Assembly (NCBI GenBank): GCA_947629125.1
Contig: CANRCO010000019.1
Coordinates: 1 to 14,643, forward strand
Reading direction: 5' to 3'
Length of the DNA stretch: 14,643 nt
From: an uncultured Bacilli bacterium
Lineage (GTDB): Bacteria > Bacillota_I > Bacilli_A > RF39 > UBA660
Positions 1 through 6,241 of this stretch are shown here, in pieces; position 1 is the stretch's first letter, and each line of letters starts with the position of its first letter. The position numbers were made by a program, and so were the translations under genes. The notes under the pieces are model-generated. The model did no database searches and was not told where the DNA came from. It worked only from the letters and a program-made list of their open reading frames with translations.

Positions 1-54
1 GCATCAGACTTTGACTCTGACATTCCGGTGGTTCGAACCCACCCGAGGCAGCCA
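1..54 (+). tRNA. tRNA-Gln (UUG), 5' end cut off by window
   Basis: Only the anticodon arm onward is present. The anticodon stem TCAGA/TCTGA (4-8 and 16-20) closes the 7-nt loop CTTTGAC, giving anticodon TTG (11-13) for Gln. The T arm is GGTGG / TTCGAAC / CCACC (27-43), followed by the 3' acceptor strand CGAGGCA (44-50), discriminator G and an encoded CCA (52-54). The D arm and 5' acceptor strand lie upstream of the window, so the acceptor pairing cannot be checked. It sits 8 bases before a tRNA-Lys gene and is probably cotranscribed with it. Confidence 0.93.
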
Positions 55-62
55 TCTTTTTT

Positions 63-138
63 GCTCCGCTAGCTCAGTCGGTAGAGCATTTGACTTTTAA
101 TCAAAGGGTCTCGAGTTCGAATCTCGAGCGGGGCACCA
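63..138 (+). tRNA. tRNA-Lys (UUU)
   Basis: A complete cloverleaf of 76 nt including the encoded CCA (136-138). The acceptor strands GCTCCGC (63-69) and GCGGGGC (128-134) form 7 pairs with one G-U. The anticodon stem TTTGA/TCAAA closes the loop CTTTTAA, so the anticodon is TTT (Lys). The T arm TCGAG/TTCGAAT/CTCGA is canonical. This is the last gene of the tRNA cluster before a terminator-like hairpin. Confidence 0.97.
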
Positions 139-148
139 GAAAGATTGT

Positions 149-175
149 AAACTCGGACTATAAAGTTCGAGTTTT
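149..175 (+). terminator. Intrinsic terminator of the tRNA operon
   Basis: A 10-bp stem (149-158 with 165-174, one G-U pair) encloses a 6-nt loop and ends in TTTT (172-175). It lies 10 bases after tRNA-Lys. The U-tract is short and partly inside the stem, so termination strength is uncertain, but position and stem quality fit the end of the tRNA transcript. Confidence 0.6.
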
Positions 176-250
176 AATATTCAATGCACAATAAAGATTT
201 ATCGCTTTTTATAGTTTTAGAATTCGCCAGGTAATTTAACAGTTGATAAT

Positions 251-273
251 ATTTTTATTAGTATAATAAAAAT
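251..273. repeat. AT-only inverted repeat upstream of the dlt-like operon
   Basis: A perfect 9-bp inverted repeat (251-259 with 265-273, 5-nt spacer) made only of A and T. It lies about 25 bases upstream of the putative operon promoter and overlaps a second TATAAT (262-267). It could be an operator or simply AT-rich chance; as an RNA hairpin it would be weak. Confidence 0.3.
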
Positions 274-295
274 TTATAAATATTTTAGAATAATA

Positions 296-304
296 TGATA
301 TAAT
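296..304 (+). promoter_or_regulatory. Extended -10 promoter of the dlt-like operon
   Basis: TGATATAAT (296-304) is an exact extended -10 element (TG, one base, TATAAT). No convincing -35 is seen at the usual spacing, which extended -10 promoters tolerate. Transcription would begin near 311, leaving a leader of about 35 nt that carries the AAGGA ribosome binding site (333-337). Confidence 0.55.
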
Positions 305-345
305 TATTTTGTTATGATTTTTCAAATGTAGTAAGGATGAAAATG

Positions 346-1845
346 ATGTATAATGTTGTTGATTATTTAGAAAATTCTAGTAAAAAGTATCCTAATAAAA
401 TTGCTATTATAGAAGAAAATAAACAAATAACTTATCAAGATTTTAATAATTATAGTAAAATAGTTGGTTCTTATTTGGGACAAAAAATCTTTAATAAACC
501 TATTATAGTATTTATGGATAAAGGAATAGATGCTTTAATCGCTTTTTTTGGAGCAATTTATGCTGGGTGTTTTTATAGCTTAATAAATCCAGAGTTACCA
601 AAAACTAGAATAGAAAAAATTAAAGATACTCTTAATGCCAATATTGTTATTACTAATAAAGAATATTATTCTTTAGCTCAAAAGTATTTTAAAAATTTAG
701 AAATATATCAGATTGAAGAATTAAAAATGGGGTCAATTGATAGCGCAATACTTACAAAATGTTATCAAAAACATATTGATTGTGACCCTTTATATGTTAA
801 TTTTACTTCCGGTTCAACGGGAATACCAAAGGGTGTAATTATTTCACATCGTTCTGTTATCGATTTTATTGATATATTTACTAATCTTTTTAATTTTAGA
901 CAAAACGATATAATTGGTAATCAAGCACCTTTTGATTTTGATGTTTCAGTTAAGGATATATATTCGACGATTAAAATGGGGGCAACTTTAGTAATTATTC
1001 CTAAAAAATATTTTTCTAATCCGGCATTATTACTTGATTATATATCTATACATAAAGTTACAGTCTTAACATGGGCGGTATCGGCTTTATGTTTAATTAC
1101 GACTTTTCATGGTTTAGATTATAAAGTACCTGAAACTGTAAAAAAAGTCCTTTTTAGTGGAGAAGTAATGCCTCTTAAACATTTAAAAATTTGGTTAGAA
1201 AAATTACCACAAGCTACTTTTGTTAATCTTTATGGTCCAACAGAGATAACTTGTAATTGTTTATATCATGTAATTGACCGAAATCGAATTTACAAGCAAA
1301 TTCCAATTGGAATACCTTTTCCTAATGAACGAGTCATGCTTTTAGATGAAAAGGATAACTTAATAAAGCATTATCAACAGACAGGTGAAATTTGTGTTGC
1401 AGGAACAGCATTGGGCTTAGGTTATTATAATAATTTTGAACATACTAATAATCATTTTATTCAAAACCCTAATAATTTTAATTATTTAGATATGTTTTAT
1501 CGAACTGGTGATTTAGGTTATATTAATGAATTTAACGAAATTGTTTTTTCTGGAAGAAAAGATTTTCAAATTAAATACTTAGGTCATCGAATTGAATTAG
1601 AAGAAATTGAAAAAGCAATAATGGAAAATCCAAAAGTAACTCGTAGTTGTTGTGTTTTTGATAAACAAAAAGAAAAACTTTATGGTTTTTATATTGGAAA
1701 TATCGAAAAAAAAGAATTACATATTCAATTAACAAAAATTCTACCTAATTTTATGATTCCAACCAAATTAATTAAAAAAGAAGATTTTCCGATGACTAAA
1801 AATGGTAAAATTGACCGAAATAAATTATTAAAGATGGAAGTGTAG
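346..1845 (+). CDS. dltA: DltA-like amino-acid adenylating enzyme (carrier protein ligase)
   Basis: An adenylate-forming enzyme of the ANL family, which activates an amino acid with ATP and loads it on the 4'-phosphopantetheine of a carrier protein, here most likely the product of the gene at 3032. With the start at 346 it has 499 aa, the usual DltA length. Visible motifs are the P-loop FTSGSTGIPKG (153-163), FDFDVSVKD with Asp199 (amino-group anchor), LYGPTE, YRTGDLG, the hinge GRKDFQIK followed by GHRIELEEIE, and NGKIDR with catalytic Lys488. The start was chosen because an ATG at 337 lies inside the AAGGA ribosome site (333-337); ATG 346 has 8-nt spacing and ATG 343 has 5. Oddity: residue 271 in LFSGEV is Ser where Bacillus DltA has Cys (FCGEV), a residue linked to D-Ala selectivity. 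Together with the decarboxylase next door this makes D-Ala an uncertain substrate. Family confidence is high; substrate is not known. Confidence 0.9.
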   Translation: MYNVVDYLENSSKKYPNKIAIIEENKQITYQDFNNYSKIVGSYLGQKIFNKPIIVFMDKGIDALIAFFGAIYAGCFYSLINPELPKTRIEKIKDTLNANIVITNKEYYSLAQKYFKNLEIYQIEELKMGSIDSAILTKCYQKHIDCDPLYVNFTSGSTGIPKGVIISHRSVIDFIDIFTNLFNFRQNDIIGNQAPFDFDVSVKDIYSTIKMGATLVIIPKKYFSNPALLLDYISIHKVTVLTWAVSALCLITTFHGLDYKVPETVKKVLFSGEVMPLKHLKIWLEKLPQATFVNLYGPTEITCNCLYHVIDRNRIYKQIPIGIPFPNERVMLLDEKDNLIKHYQQTGEICVAGTALGLGYYNNFEHTNNHFIQNPNNFNYLDMFYRTGDLGYINEFNEIVFSGRKDFQIKYLGHRIELEEIEKAIMENPKVTRSCCVFDKQKEKLYGFYIGNIEKKELHIQLTKILPNFMIPTKLIKKEDFPMTKNGKIDRNKLLKMEV

Positions 1846-1846
1846 T

Positions 1847-3016
1847 ATGTTAGATTATGCTAAAATAATAAGACAATATAAAACACCTTGTTATGTTTAT
1901 GATATAAATATTTTATTAAAACGAGTAAATTATTTAAAAGAAAAATTTGGTTCTAAATATGATTTAGTTTATGCAGTTAAAGCTAATACATTTATCGTTA
2001 AATATTTAAGTGATGTTGTATCTCGCTTTGAAATTTGTTCACCAGGTGAATATGATATTTGTGATAAATTAAATATTAATCCTCAAAAAATGGTAATATC
2101 TGGTGTTTATAAAGATGAAAAAACAATTATAAAAATATTTAAAAGGCATCCTGATATTTTAAAATATACTATCGAATCAATTACGCAATATGAACTTTTA
2201 AGTAATTTAGCAAAAAAATATAAACAACCAATTCATCTTTTACCAAGAGTGACAAGTGGTAATCAATTTGGCATTACTAAAGAACAATTATTTAATTTAA
2301 TTCAAAATAATGATAATAATTATGTAATTATTGATGGTATTGAATATTTCTCTGGTACTCAAAAGCATTCGTTAAAACGTTTAGAAAAAGAAGTTGATTA
2401 TCTAATAGATTTAATAGATAAAATCAAAAAGGAATTACAATTTGATATAAAAGAAATTGAATTTGGTACTGGGTTGCCAGTTTACTATTATCAGGGAGAA
2501 GAGTTTAACGAAGATGAATTTTTAGATAATTTTAAAAAAATATTAGATAAAATAAAAAATAAAAAAGTAACACTAGAAATAGGGCGAAGTATTGCAGCAA
2601 ATTGCGGTTTTTATTTAACAAAAGTAGTTGATATGAAAACTAATGATTACGGTAATTTTGTTATTTGTGATGGCGGGATAAATCATTTAGTTTATTATGG
2701 TCAAACCATGGGAATGAAAATTCCTTATTATGATTTATTTCCTATAAAAAAAGATATTTTAGATACTGCTATTTATAATTTATGTGGTTCTTTATGTACA
2801 ACTAATGATTTTTTAGTTAAAAATATAACTACAAGAAAATTAAATATTGGAGATACTTTTATTTTTAAAAATGTTGGTGCTTATTCAAGTACAGAGGCTA
2901 TATCATTGTTTTTAAGTCGTGATTTACCACAAATAATCATTTATGATGGTAAAGATTATAAAATAGTTCGTGATATTTTTAAAACAAGTATTTTAAATTT
3001 TCCCAATAATATTTAA
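1847..3016 (+). CDS. PLP-dependent fold-III decarboxylase (DAP/ornithine decarboxylase family, BtrK-like)
   Basis: A 389-aa member of the alanine-racemase-fold (type III) PLP decarboxylases. Seen in sequence: the PLP Schiff-base lysine Lys45 in VYAVKANT, FEICSPGE, FSGTQKH at the position of the family's HxGSQ stretch, GTGLP (phosphate-binding loop), LEIGRSI with Glu244-Arg247-Ser248, CDGGINHL, and LCTTND with Cys317 and Asp321. Diaminopimelate decarboxylases carry CESGD at this last site; here Glu, Ser and Gly of that motif are replaced, so lysine synthesis is unlikely. It starts 1 base after the dltA-like stop (weak GGAAG site inside the upstream gene) and precedes the carrier protein gene by 15 bases, so it is an integral operon member. 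The closest functional precedents I know are BtrK, which decarboxylates a glutamyl group held on an acyl carrier protein, and the decarboxylase of exosortase-A loci. The substrate here, free or carrier-bound, is inferred only. A racemase role is a less likely alternative. Confidence 0.85.
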   Translation: MLDYAKIIRQYKTPCYVYDINILLKRVNYLKEKFGSKYDLVYAVKANTFIVKYLSDVVSRFEICSPGEYDICDKLNINPQKMVISGVYKDEKTIIKIFKRHPDILKYTIESITQYELLSNLAKKYKQPIHLLPRVTSGNQFGITKEQLFNLIQNNDNNYVIIDGIEYFSGTQKHSLKRLEKEVDYLIDLIDKIKKELQFDIKEIEFGTGLPVYYYQGEEFNEDEFLDNFKKILDKIKNKKVTLEIGRSIAANCGFYLTKVVDMKTNDYGNFVICDGGINHLVYYGQTMGMKIPYYDLFPIKKDILDTAIYNLCGSLCTTNDFLVKNITTRKLNIGDTFIFKNVGAYSSTEAISLFLSRDLPQIIIYDGKDYKIVRDIFKTSILNFPNNI

Positions 3017-3031
3017 AAGGAGTGAAGAAAT

Positions 3032-3259
3032 ATGGAAAAATTAATTGAAATTTTAGAAGATTTACAACCAGAAGTAGATTATGAAACATGTGAAAATTTA
3101 GTAGATGGAAGATATTTAGATTCTCTTGCTATTTTATCATTGATAAGTGAAATAGAAGATGAGTTTGATGTTGTAGTTCCTACTGTGGAAATAATTCCAG
3201 CAAATTTTAATTCTGCCCAAAAAATATGGCAATTAATTCAAAAATTACAAGAGGATTAA
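3032..3259 (+). CDS. dltC: Acyl/aminoacyl carrier protein (DltC-like)
   Basis: A 75-aa acidic helical carrier protein. The phosphopantetheine attachment site is Ser31 in YLDSLAIL, followed by the typical second and third helices (ISEIEDEFDV, then NFNSAQKIWQLIQKL). It would receive the aminoacyl group from the adenylating enzyme upstream and present it to the MBOAT protein downstream at the inner face of the membrane. Ser31 must be modified by a phosphopantetheinyl transferase; acpS lies at the end of the same locus. A strong AAAAGGAG site (3015-3022) sits 9 bases before the ATG, the best in the operon, which fits a carrier made in excess of the enzymes. Length fits DltC (about 78 aa), but the DSL site differs from the usual DSF of DltC, so it could equally be called a generic acyl carrier protein. 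Confidence 0.88.
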   Translation: MEKLIEILEDLQPEVDYETCENLVDGRYLDSLAILSLISEIEDEFDVVVPTVEIIPANFNSAQKIWQLIQKLQED

Positions 3260-3260
3260 T

Positions 3261-4832
3261 ATGAGTTATTTTGGCATTATCTATGTTTTTGCTTTTTTGC
3301 CAACTGTAATTTTATTGTATTCAATAATGCCTAAAAAGCTAAAACCATTTATTTTATTATTAGCTAGTTATGGACTAATTATTTTTGTAAGTCATTGGTT
3401 AACTATCTTTTTAATACTATCTTCGCTATCAATCTATTTAGCTGGAATTATTATTCAAAAAATGATTAATAAAAGAAAAGAGTTATGCTTAGGGAAGGTA
3501 AAAGAAGAAAAAAAACAAATTAAAGAAAAATATCAAAGATATAAGAAAATTATTTTATTATTAACTTTACTATTTAATATATCTTTTCTATTTTATTTTA
3601 AATATTTAGGCTTTTTTTCTACTATTATTAATTATTTGTTTAAAAGTAATTTCACTATTGCTAAATTATTAGCTCCAATTGGTATATCTTTTTATACTTT
3701 ACAAGCCATTTCGTATATTGTTGATATATATAACGAAAAAATAATTGCAGAAAAAAATGTTTTTAAAGTATGTTTATATTTAGCTTTCTTTCCAACTATT
3801 ATGGAAGGACCAATTGCTAGATTTTCAGATGTTTCTGCTAAGATTTGGTCTGGTAGTAAAGTTAAATACCAAAATTTGTGTTTTGGTTATCAAAGAATAA
3901 TATTTGGTTTATTTAAAAAATATGTTATTGCTGACCGTTTAAATATTTTTGTAAAAATTGCTTTTCAAAACTACTGGCAATATTCTGGAATAATATCTTT
4001 TATAGGGGCAGTATTTTATACAATTTTACTTTATATGGAATTTTCCGGAACAATGGATATAGTTATTGGTTCGGCTCAAATATTTGATATAAATTTACCA
4101 GAAAATTTTCGCCAACCATTTTTTTCAAAAAACATTTCAGAATTTTGGTCTAGATGGCATATTACCTTAGGTACTTGGTTTAAAGACTATATTTTTTATC
4201 CTGTATCTTTATCAAAACCAATAAAAAAATTAACAAGTTTCAATAAAAAAAATTTTGGTAATCATGTTGCAGCTTTAATTATGGGTGGTATTGCTTTATT
4301 TGCTGTATGGTCTTTAAATGGCTTATGGCATGGAGCTGGTTATACTTTTTTAGTTTTTGGTTATTATCATTTCTTATTAATTTTATTAGGCAATATCTTT
4401 GGACCATTAATTATTAAATTATGTAAAAAATTAAAAATAAATCGCCAAAATATATTTTATAAATTATTGCAAATTATTAAAACTTCTTTGTTAGTATTTA
4501 TTGGTGAGCTAATTTTTCGAGCACCAAATCTTACAGTGGCTTTTGGCATGTTGAAAAAGATTTTTACAGATTTTAATTTTAAAAATTTTGGTGTTGAAAT
4601 TTTATCTTTAGAAATGGATATTAAAGATTTTATTATTATCTTTTTAGCTATAATCTTTATTTTGATAATTAGTATTTTAAAAGAAAAGGGTAAAAATATT
4701 CGAGAATCAATTAGCAAAAAACCAATTTATTTACGTTGGACTTTATATTACGCTTTAATTTTAGCAGTAATAGTTTTTGGAGCTTATGGCTCTGGATATG
4801 CTCCAGTAGACCCAATTTATGCAGATTTTTAG
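3261..4832 (+). CDS. MBOAT-family O-acyltransferase (DltB/AlgI-like)
   Basis: A 523-aa multi-pass membrane protein of the MBOAT family. Characteristic stretches are SFYTLQAISYIVDIY, FPTIMEGPIARF, PENFRQPFFSKNISEFW, SRWHITLGTWFKDYIF with His300, and SLNGLWHGAGYTF with His357, the invariant MBOAT histidine. Roughly ten hydrophobic segments are visible. DltB uses the aminoacyl carrier protein as donor and moves the group through the membrane to an outside acceptor; AlgI and PatA do the same with acetyl groups. The carrier gene 1 base upstream (its end supplies the AGAGGA ribosome site, 3250-3255) argues for an aminoacyl-carrier donor. KDYIFYPVSLSK is nearer to clostridial AlgI-like proteins than to Bacillus DltB, so I do not assign the dltB symbol. 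An 86-aa reverse-strand open frame inside it is a by-product of AT-rich composition. Confidence 0.88.
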   Translation: MSYFGIIYVFAFLPTVILLYSIMPKKLKPFILLLASYGLIIFVSHWLTIFLILSSLSIYLAGIIIQKMINKRKELCLGKVKEEKKQIKEKYQRYKKIILLLTLLFNISFLFYFKYLGFFSTIINYLFKSNFTIAKLLAPIGISFYTLQAISYIVDIYNEKIIAEKNVFKVCLYLAFFPTIMEGPIARFSDVSAKIWSGSKVKYQNLCFGYQRIIFGLFKKYVIADRLNIFVKIAFQNYWQYSGIISFIGAVFYTILLYMEFSGTMDIVIGSAQIFDINLPENFRQPFFSKNISEFWSRWHITLGTWFKDYIFYPVSLSKPIKKLTSFNKKNFGNHVAALIMGGIALFAVWSLNGLWHGAGYTFLVFGYYHFLLILLGNIFGPLIIKLCKKLKINRQNIFYKLLQIIKTSLLVFIGELIFRAPNLTVAFGMLKKIFTDFNFKNFGVEILSLEMDIKDFIIIFLAIIFILIISILKEKGKNIRESISKKPIYLRWTLYYALILAVIVFGAYGSGYAPVDPIYADF

Positions 4833-4840
4833 GTGATAAT

Positions 4841-5794
4841 ATGTTAAAAAATATAGGAAAAAGTATATTATTTTTATTTATTTTAGTAATATTAATAGTA
4901 ATTACATCTTATCTTTTACTACCATGGCGAGCTGTAAAAAAATATGGTATTTTTAAAACAGCTAGTTATTCTATTTTAAGTGAAGAAGAAAATACAATTG
5001 ATGCGGTTGCTATTGGAGATAGTTTAATATATTCTTCAATTTCGCCAATGGAAATATGGCATAATTATGGTTATACAACTTTTGACGCTGCAAGTGCTGG
5101 ACAACATATTAAGGAATCTTATTTAAATTTAGAAGTAGCTATAGAAAATCAACATCCTAAGATAGTATTTTTTTCTGCTGATGTTTTATTTCGAGACTCA
5201 ACTTTTATTTTGTGGTATGCCAATTATCGCCAAACATTTGAAAAATATTTTCCAATTGTTAATTATCATGATAATTGGAAAAAGAATCTATTTAATTTTA
5301 TGAGTAAAAATAATAAATTTGATAAACTCAATGTTAATAAAGGATATGTTTATATTTCTAAAACAGAAAAAGCTCCTAAAAATAAATATAATTATATGAT
5401 TTATACTAATAAAGTAAGAAAAATTCCTGAGGATAATTTAAAATATTTTTTGAAAATGGTTAATTTATGTCAAAAAAATAATATAAAATTAGTTTTAATC
5501 AGTATTCCTGATTTAAAAAAATGGAATTATAAAAAACATAATGCTGTTGAACAAATAGCTTTAAAATATGAATTAGAATTTATTGATTTAAATATTGATA
5601 ATCCATTAAAAATAGATTGGCAAAAAGAAACCAAAGATAGTGGTGGGCATTTAAATTATTTAGGCACTAAAAAAGTTTCTAATTTTATTGGCGAATATTT
5701 AAAAAATAGCAAATTATTTATTGACCATAGAAAAGATAAACGTTATCAAGCATGGAATAATAGCTATTTAATTTATCAAGAAAACTTAAAATAA
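4841..5794 (+). CDS. Membrane-anchored SGNH-type protein (DltD-like role)
   Basis: A 317-aa protein with one N-terminal membrane segment (about residues 5-27) and a presumably extracytoplasmic SGNH-fold domain. Seen: AIGDSLIYSS with the nucleophile candidate Ser61, GQHIKES, and the C-terminal DSGGHLNYLG with His270 (Asp266 nearby), which matches the catalytic His block of GDSL/SGNH proteins. In Dlt systems DltD holds such a domain and helps pass the aminoacyl group to the polymer outside; in alginate-type systems AlgX/AlgJ take this place. The open frame continues upstream to 4736, but ATG 4841 is the start: it has AGGTGA at 4831-4836, lies 8 bases after the MBOAT stop, and begins a typical signal-anchor. 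Its 3' end overlaps acpS by 9 bases on the other strand. Transferase versus esterase role is open. Confidence 0.82.
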   Translation: MLKNIGKSILFLFILVILIVITSYLLLPWRAVKKYGIFKTASYSILSEEENTIDAVAIGDSLIYSSISPMEIWHNYGYTTFDAASAGQHIKESYLNLEVAIENQHPKIVFFSADVLFRDSTFILWYANYRQTFEKYFPIVNYHDNWKKNLFNFMSKNNKFDKLNVNKGYVYISKTEKAPKNKYNYMIYTNKVRKIPEDNLKYFLKMVNLCQKNNIKLVLISIPDLKKWNYKKHNAVEQIALKYELEFIDLNIDNPLKIDWQKETKDSGGHLNYLGTKKVSNFIGEYLKNSKLFIDHRKDKRYQAWNNSYLIYQENLK

Positions 5795-6121
5795 AATTAT
5801 TACACTGGCAATAGCATAATTGCCATCATGAGATATAGTAAGACTAATATTTTGGTAAACTATATCTTTTTTTAAAAGATTAATAGAAGGTTTACCATTT
5901 TGATGTAATATTTCAACTGTTTTTAAATCATAATTAAGACCCTTACCAACTGCCTTTAAAAAGGCTTCTTTACTGGCATATAAGCCAGCTAATGTTTGTA
6001 AACTAAAATGTCTTTTTAAATAATTTAATTCATTAGCAGTAAAATTTTTATTTAAAAAAGTTTGATTATTTATTAGTTTTGTAAAACGATTTATTTGAAT
6101 TAAATCAATTCCTTGTTCCAT
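5786..6121 (-). CDS. acpS: Holo-[acyl-carrier-protein] synthase
   Basis: A 111-aa AcpS (4'-phosphopantetheinyl transferase; CoA donor). Motifs: GIDLIQINRF near the N terminus with Asp6, YASKEAFLKAVGKG with Glu52 (the two Mg2+-binding acids), NGKPSINL, and the C-terminal SLTISHDGNYAIAS with His98. Start: the frame extends to a GTG at 6130, but that codon lies inside the TAGGTGA ribosome site (6127-6133); ATG 6121 has 5-nt spacing and gives the standard N terminus. It converges on the dlt-like operon and overlaps its last gene by 9 bases. Its enzyme would prime both the fatty-acid carrier protein and, by inference, the carrier at 3032. Confidence 0.93.
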   Translation of the reverse strand: MEQGIDLIQINRFTKLINNQTFLNKNFTANELNYLKRHFSLQTLAGLYASKEAFLKAVGKGLNYDLKTVEILHQNGKPSINLLKKDIVYQNISLTISHDGNYAIASVIILF

Positions 6122-6137
6122 AAAATTCACCTATTAA

Positions 6138-6146
6138 ATTATAGCA
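6138..6146 (-). promoter_or_regulatory. Extended -10 promoter for acpS
   Basis: Read on the minus strand, TGCTATAAT is an exact extended -10 element. No clear -35 is present. The start point would fall at about 6131, inside the ribosome site, giving an unusually short leader of about 10 nt before the ATG. The motif is clear; use as the true promoter is inferred. Confidence 0.45.
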
Positions 6147-6201
6147 CATATTTATTTTAATTTTTGGATATCTTTCTCTAGATTTTTAAAAGTTTATTTA
6201 T

Positions 6202-6207
6202 TATAAT
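6202..6207 (+). promoter_or_regulatory. -10 element for the 1006-aa gene
   Basis: A consensus TATAAT 20 bases upstream of the AAGGAG ribosome site (6228-6233). The best -35 at 17-bp spacing (TAGATT, 6179-6184) is poor. In DNA this AT-rich a chance TATAAT is common, so support is positional: it is the only consensus hexamer in the divergent acpS/6242 gap on this strand. Confidence 0.35.
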
Positions 6208-6241
6208 TAAATAGTAAAGTAGTCTTTAAGGAGTGAATAAT

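Noticed and set aside
337..345. ATG 337 as the start of the dltA-like gene
   Set aside because: That ATG shares bases with the AAGGA ribosome site, leaving no spacing; ATG 346 (or 343) fits.
4457..4717. An 86-codon minus-strand open frame
   Set aside because: It lies wholly inside the MBOAT gene, is Ile/Lys-rich as expected for reversed AT-rich DNA, and has no ribosome site or motif.
4736..4840. Upstream extension of the SGNH gene into the MBOAT gene
   Set aside because: It would read 100 bases of the MBOAT coding end in another frame; ATG 4841 has its own ribosome site and begins a proper signal-anchor.
346..5794. Calling the operon an ordinary D-alanylation (dltABCD) operon
   Set aside because: Gene order differs, a decarboxylase is inserted, the carrier site is DSL and not DSF, and the selectivity Cys is Ser; D-Ala remains possible but should not be assumed.
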